Both the position numbers and the translations under genes were made by a program. Below, piece after piece: positions 8,391 to 16,881 of a stretch of 64,000 nt of DNA. This DNA comes from Nitrospira sp. (GTDB lineage: Bacteria > Nitrospirota > Nitrospiria > Nitrospirales > Nitrospiraceae), in contig BQWY01000001.1 of NCBI GenBank assembly GCA_036984305.1, positions 3,183,501-3,247,500 of the forward strand. The letters are read 5' to 3'. A model generated the notes under the pieces. It had not been told where the DNA came from and did not search any database. It saw only the letters and a program-made list of their open reading frames with translations. Position 1 is the first letter of the stretch. Every line of letters starts with the position of its first letter.

Positions 8391-9335
8391 ATGCGACGTC
8401 CCGCCCCGTTGCCCCAGCCGGTCAGTAGTCGCCGGATCATGTTCCGATCTGCGGCGGTACTCGTATTCGTCGTCCTTGTCTTTGGTACCACACCAAACGC
8501 CGATGCCGCCGACTCATCGCTCGCGGTCAACATCGACCTCATTGCACCCGCGTCTGGCGAGGCGATTTTACCGGGTGACCCTTTCACCATCCGCCTGAGC
8601 CTGACCGATCCTACGCAGTCTCCCCCGGAGGACTTGGTCGTCGTGATCAGCAGCCCTCACCTCCCGACCCGAATGGTCCCGCTGGACGCCAACCCGGGTT
8701 CGACGGAGGCGTCGGCCGACGTCGACATCGACGCGCCCTTCTTCGAGGACTCGGCATCCGATCGCCGCCGGTTGCCGTTGACGTTTCGTATCGCGCACCG
8801 AACGGGGCAGCGCTTGGTCACACGCGCCACACGAACGTTTCAGCTCACCGTGACCATACCACGCGAGTCGGACCACCAACCGGCCGGGCCGGCTTCTGAC
8901 GCACCACGCACGCTCGCCCTCACGGATGCCCCCACGGCCGATCCCGTCGGTGTTCTCGATCCCCCGCTGAAGGCGCTTGCCGTGGCGCCGGCTCGCATTG
9001 AGGAACAGTCCCTCTTACCAAGTCATTCCGCAAAACCAAGTCCCGCATATTGGGAGCGCGTCAAAGGACGCATCACCGAGCGGATCAGTGAACACACGTT
9101 CACCTCGACGGGCACCATGCCCGGCCGGACACCGACACTACATTTTCGACTGTTCGCCAACGGCAGCGCCCAATCCATCCGTCTCGATCCCGGGACCGGA
9201 AATGCCGCAATGGATCAACTGATCCTGCAATCGGTCGTCGATGCTCAACCCTTTCCGCCGTTCCCACCGGACGTGGCAGACCCTCACCTGGACGTCCACC
9301 TCGCCATGCCTCCTCTCCCGACACGCACGGAGTGA
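8391..9335 (+). CDS. Exported protein with TonB-like C-terminal domain
   Basis: 314 residues. The N-terminal segment SSRRIMFRSAAVLVFVVLVFGTTPNADA is a signal peptide or anchor; ATG 8439 is an alternative start. A beta-rich middle part (DPFTIRLSLTDP...) looks like an immunoglobulin-like domain. The last ~80 residues, with LHFRLFANGSAQSIRLDPGTG and MDQLILQSVVDAQPFPPFPPD, match the energy-transducing TonB C-terminal fold (the '..s.G.v..v.l..sSG...ld.aal.av..a.pfpp.P' pattern). No ExbB/ExbD partner is nearby, so it may not be a true energy transducer. Confidence 0.68.
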   Translation: MRRPAPLPQPVSSRRIMFRSAAVLVFVVLVFGTTPNADAADSSLAVNIDLIAPASGEAILPGDPFTIRLSLTDPTQSPPEDLVVVISSPHLPTRMVPLDANPGSTEASADVDIDAPFFEDSASDRRRLPLTFRIAHRTGQRLVTRATRTFQLTVTIPRESDHQPAGPASDAPRTLALTDAPTADPVGVLDPPLKALAVAPARIEEQSLLPSHSAKPSPAYWERVKGRITERISEHTFTSTGTMPGRTPTLHFRLFANGSAQSIRLDPGTGNAAMDQLILQSVVDAQPFPPFPPDVADPHLDVHLAMPPLPTRTE

Positions 9336-9472
9336 CACCTCGCCGGGGTGAGCGCGACAGGAGCCGAGAACAAAGTTGCGCGGCTATCAATTAATTCCGC
9401 GGCACTGCGTGTGTGAGTGAACACAGTCGAGAGATACGCGAGGGAGGAAGGAATCCTGAGGAAGGCGACCGG

Positions 9473-9694
9473 TTATTTCGAGCCTCGAGCACAGGCCAAC
9501 CCAATCGCGGCGCCGAGGGTGAGGGCACCAAGGCACGCAGCCAACACCTCCCCTTCGGTCCACACGCGACGAGTCCGTTTCCCATCTATCGTGTCATAGT
9601 GCGATCCGAGGAACGCTTCCCCACCCAACCAGTCCTCCGGAGTTGCCTGCGCGTGGTTCATGGCGTCATCCGACGCTTTCAGTGGGTCACTCAT
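9473..9694 (-). CDS. Small single-pass membrane protein (73 aa)
   Basis: A 73-residue protein with a polar N-terminal half (ATPEDWLGGEAFLGSHYDTIDGKR) and a C-terminal hydrophobic helix VLAACLGALTLGAAIGLACA ending ARGSK. AAGGAGACC precedes ATG 9694. It would be tail-anchored. The helix has GxxxG-like small residues that favour packing. Function not recognised. Confidence 0.7.
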   Translation of the reverse strand: MSDPLKASDDAMNHAQATPEDWLGGEAFLGSHYDTIDGKRTRRVWTEGEVLAACLGALTLGAAIGLACARGSK

Positions 9695-9795
9695 GGGGTC
9701 TCCTTTCGGCTTCTGTGGCCGATCACGGGAGCTCTCACACCGCCGACAGACGATAGTCTCATAGGCTCGACGCTTCTAGGATACGGATCGCTCGC

Positions 9796-9966
9796 TTATT
9801 CGTCCTCTTCCGCTTCCTCAATGTCCTCGATCCCTTCATAGCTGATGTCGCCTTCCGGCACCGATGTCGCGGCCTTTTCGCAAACGGTCTCGATGAGCTC
9901 TTCCGCCTCCTCCGGAGAGTCGGCACTGATCAGGAATTTCACAATGACACCATAACGCTGATTCAC
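9796..9966 (-). CDS. Small acidic hypothetical protein (GTG start)
   Basis: 56 residues. The start is GTG 9966, decided by GGAAGGAG seven bases upstream; the longer ATG version at 10005 would place this site inside the gene. Sequence NQRYGVIVKFLISADSPEEAEELIETVCEK is a beta-alpha unit, followed by an acidic tail EGIEDIEEAEEDE. It looks like a ferredoxin-like or ACT-like half domain. No function assigned. Confidence 0.68.
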   Translation of the reverse strand: MNQRYGVIVKFLISADSPEEAEELIETVCEKAATSVPEGDISYEGIEDIEEAEEDE

Positions 9967-10133
9967 AATACACTCCTTCCCTGCAGGCGTTCGACTCGAC
10001 GTCATATGACTCTGTGCTCAGATACCACACACGCGATACCCCTGTCACCAGGCACGAGAGCAAGAGCGCGCGCGGGATGAACACGCAGGAGGTGCGAACA
10101 TCGAGCCGGAGTGCGATCCGTCGGAAGGCTGAG

Positions 10134-10176
10134 GCCGGCCATGTCCGAGTCCCACGGAGACTCGGGCATGGCCGGC
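10134..10176 (-). terminator. Long hairpin downstream of pal-like gene
   Basis: Two 18-base arms pair completely with one G-U (GCCGGCCATGTCCGAGTC and its partner at 10159-10176), loop of seven. It starts 14 bases after the stop of the OmpA-type gene. No U-tract is present, so intrinsic termination is not certain. Confidence 0.55.
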
Positions 10177-10189
10177 ACGTGCAGGGAGA

Positions 10190-11065
10190 TCAGTGTTCAC
10201 TCAACAGGAAGTGTCCTCTCCGGTTTTGACGATGGCACGACTCATCGTGCTCGGCGCAGAACGGCCGATTTTTCCCGAACGAAATGGTCGTGATCTGTGT
10301 CGGATTGATCCCCAGATCGATCAGGTAGCGCTTCACCGCCTTGGCCCGCTTATCCCCGAGCACGAGATTATAATCCTGCGTCCCGCGCTCGTCGCAATGC
10401 CCGGACACTTTCACTTTCGCTCCGGGGTGTTCCTTGATCCAGTCGGCATTACTCGCCAGCGAGTCGTGCGCCTCGCCCTCGATCGATGCGCGATCATACC
10501 CGAAAAAGGCGTCTCGAAATCCCGCCGCAATCGCGGCCTCTTCTTCACGCCGCAACTCGGCCATTCGCTTGTCGCGCATGTCGGACGACAGCATCCGCGA
10601 GGAAATGTCGCCTCTGCCGATCCGCTCTTCCGACGGGGTGTCGCCCGGAGTCAGGCTGTCGAACCCGCTGAGCGCGCCACCGTCGATGGACGCATACTGG
10701 TCGCGATCGGACCCTCCGTGCATCGAAAGCTCCGGGCTCGTAGACTCCTGACCATACCCCGACGACGTGCCGTTGCCTGAGGAAACGTCATCGGAGCCGG
10801 AGGAAGACCCGCTCGAATCCGAAGAGGGACCGGTGGATCCAGATAGGCCATTCATCGTGCTTTCGCTGCTCATGGTGGTTCCATCGGCCTGAGCGGATTG
10901 GGATCCAGCGGCACTTCCTGAATCGGCAATCGACTGTTCCTGCCCAGGAGTCGACGTTTCACCGCCTCCCGAGAGCCACTTGCTGCTGCACCCCGGCATG
11001 GCCAGCACGGCGAACCCCGCGACTGCGATACACCACTGTGCCCGTGTCGTATGCCTCATAGTCAT
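10190..11065 (-). CDS. Pal-like OmpA-family lipoprotein with Ser/Gly linker
   Basis: 291 residues. After a signal segment (CIAVAGFAVLAMPGC) the lipidated Cys is likely at 25, although MPGC is a weak lipobox. Residues ~30-140 are a Ser/Gly/Asp-rich low-complexity linker. The last ~110 residues are an OmpA peptidoglycan-binding domain: FFGYDRASIEGEAHDSL, VKVSGHCDERGTQDYNLVLGDKRAKAVKRYLIDLGI and FGKNRPFC. The D and R of the diaminopimelate site (NLxLGxxRAxxV) are kept. It tethers the outer membrane to peptidoglycan. AAGGAG precedes ATG 11065 and ATG 11059; the second has better spacing. No tolA/tolB adjoin. Confidence 0.87.
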   Translation of the reverse strand: MTMRHTTRAQWCIAVAGFAVLAMPGCSSKWLSGGGETSTPGQEQSIADSGSAAGSQSAQADGTTMSSESTMNGLSGSTGPSSDSSGSSSGSDDVSSGNGTSSGYGQESTSPELSMHGGSDRDQYASIDGGALSGFDSLTPGDTPSEERIGRGDISSRMLSSDMRDKRMAELRREEEAAIAAGFRDAFFGYDRASIEGEAHDSLASNADWIKEHPGAKVKVSGHCDERGTQDYNLVLGDKRAKAVKRYLIDLGINPTQITTISFGKNRPFCAEHDESCHRQNRRGHFLLSEH

Positions 11066-11154
11066 TCACTCCTTGTTGAGTTCGATGGTCATCCGGTCTC
11101 AAAAATGTGGGGCCTGCAGGCAGTTGGCCTGACCGGTCAACCGCCGTGTTAGCT

Positions 11155-11337
11155 CTACGGCGTTAGTGCAAGAACCGGTACCAGAGCCGCTTCAGATGCG
11201 GCTTCGCACGCGACGGTTTCGCAACAGATTGAAATCGTGTGGCATTTGGGCGTGCGTCCAGTGAAGAGACCCTGGATGCTTTTCCTTACGATGGAAAGAC
11301 TTGCACACAGAGGACAAATTTTTGCCGGCTCGTGCAC
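11155..11337 (-). CDS. Possible Cys-rich small protein (60 aa)
   Basis: A GTG-started frame with CPLC near the N-terminus and then CHTISICCETVAC, which could make a zinc ribbon. There is no Shine-Dalgarno, and third-position GC is only moderate, so this may be a chance ORF. Confidence 0.28.
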   Translation of the reverse strand: MHEPAKICPLCASLSIVRKSIQGLFTGRTPKCHTISICCETVACEAASEAALVPVLALTP

Positions 11338-11371
11338 ACGCAGCGTGACTAGCTGAATTCCACGTCTGCGC

Positions 11372-11377
11372 TATACT
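11372..11377 (+). promoter_or_regulatory. Candidate -10 box TATACT
   Basis: TATACT lies about 63 bases before the ATG at 11440. A GTGACT is upstream, but 21 bp away, too far for a standard promoter. Confidence 0.35.
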
Positions 11378-11439
11378 TCTCCTGATCAGCGGCACCGCTC
11401 TATGCACGAGCGACGACCCGATGATACAGGGAGGAACGC

Positions 11440-11640
11440 ATGGCGATGTTTTCAGCGTGGAATGGGATGCAAGCGATGCAGAGTCTCATGTCGATCGTTT
11501 TTATCATGAGCGTCGCGACTGTCCTCGGCTTGTTGGTGACTCAAACGGTTGTTCGCCTGTGGCGAGAAGATCCTGCGCCACTACTGCCGCTTCCGATCGT
11601 TCCTCGGGAATCGGATCCACTGCTGAAGAAAGCCGCATAA
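11440..11640 (+). CDS. Small single-pass membrane protein (66 aa)
   Basis: ATG 11440 follows GGGAGGA at good spacing. The helix SIVFIMSVATVLGLLVTQTVV (residues ~18-38) is followed by a short basic-proline tail (RLWREDPAPLLPLP). The Met-rich N-terminus (MAMFSAWNGMQAMQSLM) is amphipathic. It precedes the bactofilin-like gene by 128 bases on the same strand, so the two could be co-transcribed. Function unknown. Confidence 0.68.
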   Translation: MAMFSAWNGMQAMQSLMSIVFIMSVATVLGLLVTQTVVRLWREDPAPLLPLPIVPRESDPLLKKAA

Positions 11641-11768
11641 CCCTTCCTACCTCATATCCTCCGACTTCGGTCATATGCAGGTTGTTCTTCGCCAGACTTA
11701 CTCTGTCCGAGCAGACCAGTTCGAGCGAACTCGCTTGAAGTATTCGGAAGAAAAGAGTAACGGGAGGG

Positions 11769-12980
11769 ATGCTCAGCTCCTGCCTTCGCCCGCTCGTACC
11801 AGCCGTCGCCTTGTTAGCCCTGCACGGCGCCGTTCCAGCCTGGGCCGATCCGAGCCTGGAAAACGAAGTGGTCACGGGCTCCGTCGTTGTGCTTCCCGCC
11901 GATCGGATCATTGACCGCGACTATGTTGCCATAGCGGAGCGCGTGGACATTGCCGGCACGGTGAATGGAGACGTTCACGTCTTCGCACGCCAGGTCAAAC
12001 TCAGTGGGACGGTCAACGGCGATTTGCTCGCATCGGGGGCCACGGTCGAGATCATCGGCACTGTCTCGCAGAACGCGCGCGTCGTAGCTGGCCGCGTGTC
12101 GATGTCTGGCACAATCGGCCGAAACCTCAGCATCGCCTCATGGGATGCCGCGTTGGATCCACGGGGGACGGTTGAAGGGGCATTGTTCGCCGCAGGGAAG
12201 ACGGTGCGTGTCGATGCATCGGTGGGCCGCACGGTGACAGTTGCGGGCGACACCGTCACGTTAGGAGGATCGGTAGGAGGATACGTGAATGCGGCCGCCC
12301 GAGCACTCGAGGTCGCATCGACGGCCAAGATTGCCGGCCATGTGAGCTACCTAGGACAGAACCCTCCGCAGATACATCCGGATGCGCAAATCGGAGGACC
12401 GGTCAACCGGCGTGACATCCCGACGATTCAGATACCTTGGGCGGACCAGCTCGACCAAGTTTGGCAGTGGCTGGGGGTCGGGCTATTGCTGACGAGTGCC
12501 CTCTCAACGCTCGTGCTCGGAGTCGTGATCGTGGGTCTGTTCCCGCGTTCGGTCGAACGGACGATGGAGCAGCTGTCCGGGAACCTCCTGCAGTCCGGCG
12601 GGATCGGCCTTTTGCTCTGCATCCTCACCCCCGTGCTCATCGTCATGCTGCTACTCAGTCTGTTCGGACTTCCCATCGCTCTGGTCCTGCTGGGCGTATT
12701 GGCTGTCATGTTGTATGTGGCAAGAATTTTCACGATGACATGGGTCGGCCGAGGCATCCAAACCCAGCTGGGATGGTCGAGGCCAACGACCCCGGCGTTC
12801 ATCATCGGCCTGGTCATCTACTACGCGCTGCGGTTGATTCCGGTGTTCGGCCCAGTGGTCGGTGTGGTGGCTACTCTTGTGGGGCTTGGGGCTGTGGCGC
12901 GTGCAGCGGTTGCGGGAGACCATGGTTCTCCTCTCGAGACTCCACGACACCGGCGGTTCGCTGCTCGAGAATTTGAGTAG
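11769..12980 (+). CDS. Bactofilin-like (polymer-forming) protein with C-terminal membrane domain
   Basis: 403 residues. GGGAGGG precedes ATG 11769. After a signal peptide (ALLALHGAVPAWA), residues ~50-200 repeat the right-handed beta-helix units of the polymer-forming cytoskeletal family: VDIAGTVNGDVHVFARQVKLSGTVNGDL, VEIIGTVSQNARVVAGRVSMSGTIG. Residues ~220-390 contain about five transmembrane helices (VGLLLTSALSTLVLGVVIVGLF and others). The signal peptide puts the helix outside the cytoplasm, unlike classical cytoplasmic bactofilin. It may scaffold the envelope; this is inference. Confidence 0.8.
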   Translation: MLSSCLRPLVPAVALLALHGAVPAWADPSLENEVVTGSVVVLPADRIIDRDYVAIAERVDIAGTVNGDVHVFARQVKLSGTVNGDLLASGATVEIIGTVSQNARVVAGRVSMSGTIGRNLSIASWDAALDPRGTVEGALFAAGKTVRVDASVGRTVTVAGDTVTLGGSVGGYVNAAARALEVASTAKIAGHVSYLGQNPPQIHPDAQIGGPVNRRDIPTIQIPWADQLDQVWQWLGVGLLLTSALSTLVLGVVIVGLFPRSVERTMEQLSGNLLQSGGIGLLLCILTPVLIVMLLLSLFGLPIALVLLGVLAVMLYVARIFTMTWVGRGIQTQLGWSRPTTPAFIIGLVIYYALRLIPVFGPVVGVVATLVGLGAVARAAVAGDHGSPLETPRHRRFAAREFE

Positions 12981-13016
12981 ACATACTCACGCGTCGGCCT
13001 TGCCCTGAGACTAGAG

Positions 13017-13718
13017 CTACTTGCACCCGGAAGCAGGATTGCGGATGCAACGGGCAACCCAGTCGGCCATCTCGTCCACTGCCTTGGCCACGGCCCGATT
13101 GGCAGCCATGGCTCCGCCGTAGGCATCCTCGGTCGGTGCCGGTTCGATCGCCTCGAACGCGTGCGACCCCAGCACGGCGTGATCGGATAACCGCACCAAT
13201 CGAGCACGGAATGCAATCCGCGCGTGACTGGGAACATCGAAAAACTCCTGCACAGCCTCCACCCCATCGACGTCCAACCTGAGGTCGCCTCGCGCAGAAC
13301 TGGGTAAGCCTACCACGGCCCGAGCGACGCCTTGTTGTTCTATGGCCCGAACGAGCAGTGGTGCCAGCATGCGAGTGGGTTGATCGACCCACTCATTGGA
13401 CGAGAAATACTGCAATTCATACGGACGCTTCATGTAGGTCATCCGAGGCGAATCGAATCCAGGCTGGGCCTGGGGTTGAGCCACAATTATGACTCCGATC
13501 GGCGCCTTTGCGGCGTCCGAAGCGGATACGGATTGGGTCTGCCGATCCTGCGGGGCACTCCACAAAAACGTCCGTACCGGGCCGGTCCCCTCTCGCGGCA
13601 GAGAGAGGCAGCCAGGCAACACCATCCACAGAGACGCCACAAGCAGCCATGTCACGCGGCTCTCCAATGTCCGTGGATTTCTACCGGCTCTCTCTTTTCG
13701 CATAGCCACCTTCGTCAT
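13017..13718 (-). CDS. ABC-type transport auxiliary lipoprotein (Mla/Pqi-linked)
   Basis: 233 residues. A signal segment VTWLLVASLWMVLPGC gives a lipid-anchored Cys near residue 37. The body matches the auxiliary lipoprotein family that accompanies MCE transporters (the 'Y......W...P...l...L...l' pattern in LQYFSSNEWVDQPTRMLAPLLVRAIEQQG). Its ATG overlaps the mlaD stop as ATGA, so translation is coupled. It likely sits in the outer or inner membrane and helps hand over lipid. Last gene of the operon. Confidence 0.82.
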   Translation of the reverse strand: MTKVAMRKERAGRNPRTLESRVTWLLVASLWMVLPGCLSLPREGTGPVRTFLWSAPQDRQTQSVSASDAAKAPIGVIIVAQPQAQPGFDSPRMTYMKRPYELQYFSSNEWVDQPTRMLAPLLVRAIEQQGVARAVVGLPSSARGDLRLDVDGVEAVQEFFDVPSHARIAFRARLVRLSDHAVLGSHAFEAIEPAPTEDAYGGAMAANRAVAKAVDEMADWVARCIRNPASGCK

Positions 13719-14677
13719 TCACCCGGGCCACGAGCCCCGGCACGCCTCCCAAACACCAGCGCGTTCGGGTCTTGCTCCAATTGGCGAGCCACTTGTTGGA
13801 GCGTGCTGGTCAGCTGGCGCAGTTCAGCGACGAGTTGACCGGTTTCGGACAGCGTCTGCTGAGTAAACTGCTGAATCCCAGGCTGGCTCTCGCGGACGAC
13901 CTGCCCCATGGCCTGGCTCGTGCTCGCTAATTCCTCCGTCATCGTCTGGACTGCGGCGGCGCTCTTTCCGATGCGGGCTATCAGGGCGGGTATTTCCCGG
14001 TTGAGACTCGCGGTCATCTTCGCCAAATTGTCGGCCGCCTCTGTCGCACTGACGAGACCTCGGTCCAGTCGATCATGTCGGTTGGCCACAGTCTGGGTGA
14101 TTTCGGACAGGTCTTGGAGCGTACGCTTCAACAACGCACGATTTTGCTCGTCCAGAACCGAGTTGGCGCTCTTGCTCAGCGCATTCAGATTGGCCAACAG
14201 TTGGCTCAGCCCCTGTTCGGAGAGGAGCCGCGAAATGGCCATGTCCACACGACCGAACAGCGACGGGGCGCTGGTAATCACCGGATACACGTACCCATCC
14301 TTGGCCGTCAGTGGCGGCGCATCGCGGCTTCCCCCGGTCAAATTCAAGGTCGCGAGCCCCGTCAGTCCTTGCGTCACGAGGATTGCCACCGTATCCGTCT
14401 TGACCGGCGTGTCCCGCAAGATATCCAGGGTAATCCTCACTTCCTCGGGGTCGTCAGGATTCAAGATGATTTCTTTGATGCGACCGACGTCGACGCCCTG
14501 ATATTTCACCGTGGAATTCACGCTCAGCCCGGAGACCGATTCCTTCGTGAAGACGTAGTAGCGGTCATAGGCCCCGCGATAGTCGGACTTCGCGAGCCAC
14601 ATGATCACCGCGATGATCGAAGCCCCGAGCACCACCGCGAAGGTGCCTACGAGGACGTAGTTGACTTTCGGTTCCAT
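13715..14677 (-). CDS. mlaD: MCE-domain lipid-binding protein MlaD
   Basis: 320 residues. ATG 14677 (MEPKVNYVLVG) is preferred to the longer frame, since an N-terminal transmembrane helix LVGTFAVVLGASIIAVIMWLA follows directly. The MCE domain (~40-120) shows FTKESVSGLSVNSTVKYQGVDVGRIKEI and TQGLTGLATLNLTGGS, family hallmarks. A long helical C-terminus follows, with coiled-coil-like segments (LSEITQTVANRHDRLDRGL). It binds phospholipid in the periplasm. Its start overlaps the mlaF stop by 31 bases. Confidence 0.92.
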   Translation of the reverse strand: MEPKVNYVLVGTFAVVLGASIIAVIMWLAKSDYRGAYDRYYVFTKESVSGLSVNSTVKYQGVDVGRIKEIILNPDDPEEVRITLDILRDTPVKTDTVAILVTQGLTGLATLNLTGGSRDAPPLTAKDGYVYPVITSAPSLFGRVDMAISRLLSEQGLSQLLANLNALSKSANSVLDEQNRALLKRTLQDLSEITQTVANRHDRLDRGLVSATEAADNLAKMTASLNREIPALIARIGKSAAAVQTMTEELASTSQAMGQVVRESQPGIQQFTQQTLSETGQLVAELRQLTSTLQQVARQLEQDPNALVFGRRAGARGPGE

Positions 14678-15459
14678 TCGTAGTGCCCCGCTGCGGCACG
14701 CCCCCTCGGACCGTGAAAATACTCTCGCACCACCGGCTCTTGGGATTCGGCAAGTTCGGCCATCGTGCCGATACCAAGCACGCGGCCGTCTCCGAGTACG
14801 GCGACCCGGTCGGCCGTACGCCACAAGAGGTCCAGGTCGTGGGTCACCATCACGACCGTCAGTCCCAAGAGAGCTTTCAGGTTGACGATCAATTCGTCGA
14901 TCCCGGCTGAACTCATGGGATCGAGACCCGCGGTCGGCTCGTCCAAAAACAGCACCTGAGGATCCATCACGATGGCACGAGCCAGCGCCCCTCGCTTCCG
15001 CATTCCCCCGCTCAATTCGGACGGAAATTTCTTGCCGCTGTCCGGTGGAAGCCCGACGGCCGCTATTTTCAGCGCCACAATGTCCTTGATCGTGTCGGCC
15101 TGGAGGGTCGTGTACTCTCGCAAGGGCACCGCCACGTTCTCGGCCAGCGTCAGGGAGCTAAAGAGTGCGCCATGCTGAAACATGACGCCCACACGCCGGT
15201 AGACGCCATGAATCGATCCATTCTGAAAGGTCGTCGTATCCACGCCGAACAGTCGGACCGTGCCCTGGCTCGGACGCTGCAGTCCGATGATTTCCCGCAG
15301 GAGCACGGATTTGCCGCACCCGCTCCCTCCGGCAATCCCGAAGATCTCGCCTCGCTGGATGGTCAGATTGACATCGCGATGCACGACCGCATTTCCGAAT
15401 TGCGTGCGGACGTGTGTGACCTCGATCAAGGGATGCGCCGCGTCCGTACCGGGGACCAT
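14647..15459 (-). CDS. mlaF: Lipid-transport ABC ATPase MlaF
   Basis: 270 residues, cytoplasmic. Walker A GGSGCGKSVL, Q-loop in VGVMFQHGALF, signature LSGGMRKRGALARAI, Walker B VLFLDEPTAGLDP and switch His in MVTHDLDLL are all present. It drives lipid transfer together with MlaE; MlaFEDB-type complexes in E. coli move phospholipids between membranes. ATG 15459 lies 4 bases after the mlaE stop. Confidence 0.95.
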   Translation of the reverse strand: MVPGTDAAHPLIEVTHVRTQFGNAVVHRDVNLTIQRGEIFGIAGGSGCGKSVLLREIIGLQRPSQGTVRLFGVDTTTFQNGSIHGVYRRVGVMFQHGALFSSLTLAENVAVPLREYTTLQADTIKDIVALKIAAVGLPPDSGKKFPSELSGGMRKRGALARAIVMDPQVLFLDEPTAGLDPMSSAGIDELIVNLKALLGLTVVMVTHDLDLLWRTADRVAVLGDGRVLGIGTMAELAESQEPVVREYFHGPRGRAAAGHYEWNRKSTTSS

Positions 15460-15462
15460 GCC

Positions 15463-16581
15463 TCACCAACCCCACCAATTGAGGAGGATGCTGCAAAACG
15501 CATCGAACACGATCACCAGGAAGATACTCTGTACGACGCTCAGGGTGGTCCGACGTCCGACCTGATCCACACCGCCCTGAATTTGGAATCCTTGATAGCA
15601 GCCGACGAGGGCGATGATCAGGGCGAACACGGGGGCCTTGGCGAGTCCGATCACAAAATGCCGCAGCGCCACCGCCTCGTCGAAACGAGAGAGAAATTCC
15701 GTAAAACTGACCTGTAATTCACTGGCCGCGATGAGCATCCCGCCGAACACCCCCAACACATCGGCATACACGGTCAGCAGCGGCACCGCCACCATTAACG
15801 CGAGCGCACGGGGCATCACCAGCAGATCCATGGGCGACAACCCGAGGGTGCGGATGGCGTCCAATTCTTCCGTCACTTTCATCGTCCCGATCTCGGCCGC
15901 ATAGGCCGATCCGGATCGGCCGGCCAGAAGAATCGCCACGATTATGGGCGCAATTTCGCGCACGAGCGAAATGCCGACCAGATCGACGACAAAGATGTTC
16001 GCGCCGAACTGCCGCAACTGCTCGGCTCCTTGGTAGGCGATCACCACTCCCATCAAGAAAGTCAGCAAGCCGACGATCGGAAGAGCCTGCACGCCATCCA
16101 GTTCGAGGCTGCGCAGCACCATTCGCCACCGCACGCGCGACGGCGAGGCCACCTGGCGGGTCCACACCACCACGCTTTCGCCGATAAACGCCAATCCGGT
16201 GATCAGTCGGCGTGACCGTTCATCCAATACATGACTGAGTCGCTGGAGAAAGGAGCGATGCGGAATCATCGAGACGGGTGGAGTCCGCTCGGCCTGTGTC
16301 TCCACACGGCTCAAGAGCGCGGCAAATTCAGCCTGGAGTCCTTGGATTTCCACATGCCGTCCCTGCCGACGCAATCGGTCCAGGATCCGATGCAGGACGA
16401 CCGCGCCGCCGGTATCCATCGCCGTCAATTCTCTTGCATCCCACACCAGGTCCATGCCCCGCGGCCAGGCGATGTGTTCGAGTTGACGCTCGACCGGCGC
16501 GAGATGCGCCAAGGTCCACGAACCCACGCAGCGGGCTATCCCCCGGTCGCTGAGCACGACGGCGGCAGTTTGGGCGGACAT
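15463..16581 (-). CDS. mlaE: Permease MlaE fused to an N-terminal STAS domain
   Basis: 372 residues. Residues 1-95 are a STAS-like domain (GSWTLAHLAPVERQLE, DARELTAMDTGGAVVLHRILDRL), equivalent to the separate MlaB subunit in E. coli. Residues ~150-372 are the MlaE permease (LPIVGLLTFLMGVVIAYQGA, ILLAGRSGSAYAAEIGTMKVTEELDAIRTLG, with about five to six helices). The STAS part is expected to bind MlaF in the cytoplasm. First gene of the operon; this fusion is known in several phyla. Confidence 0.94.
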   Translation of the reverse strand: MSAQTAAVVLSDRGIARCVGSWTLAHLAPVERQLEHIAWPRGMDLVWDARELTAMDTGGAVVLHRILDRLRRQGRHVEIQGLQAEFAALLSRVETQAERTPPVSMIPHRSFLQRLSHVLDERSRRLITGLAFIGESVVVWTRQVASPSRVRWRMVLRSLELDGVQALPIVGLLTFLMGVVIAYQGAEQLRQFGANIFVVDLVGISLVREIAPIIVAILLAGRSGSAYAAEIGTMKVTEELDAIRTLGLSPMDLLVMPRALALMVAVPLLTVYADVLGVFGGMLIAASELQVSFTEFLSRFDEAVALRHFVIGLAKAPVFALIIALVGCYQGFQIQGGVDQVGRRTTLSVVQSIFLVIVFDAFCSILLNWWGW

Positions 16582-16881
16582 CGCAGTGATACAGGCTCTC
16601 CTACGAAGATGGTCTAAGGTCTAGCTGCTACAGCATACAGAACCTAGGGAAAGAGCGCAAAAGGAAGGTGCGAATCGGAGGGGTCTTATCTGGTTTTTGA
16701 TCTCAGCTTGCTTCCGGGCTCGTGAATGACCCCACGCACGCTACGATCCGGCACACGTGGGACCATTCTTCCGGTTCTACGTACTTTCGCGTCGAAGCCC
16801 TCGGCAGACATTCCCCATGAATGACCGATGCTGCGTTCTGGCGGCACTGCCACCAGCTCTGCTTGATCCCGCCATCAACAG
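16582..16881. other. Intergenic stretch, nothing recognised
   Basis: Between mlaE (start side) and the end of the OsmC gene. It must contain the mla promoter. I see no convincing gene, repeat or hairpin. Confidence 0.5.

Larger units (their letters stand above)
11066..11439. other. Intergenic stretch with one doubtful small ORF
   Basis: It separates the divergent pal-like gene and the small membrane gene at 11440. A TATACT box at 11372-11377 may serve the latter. A possible cysteine-rich ORF is listed separately. Confidence 0.5.
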
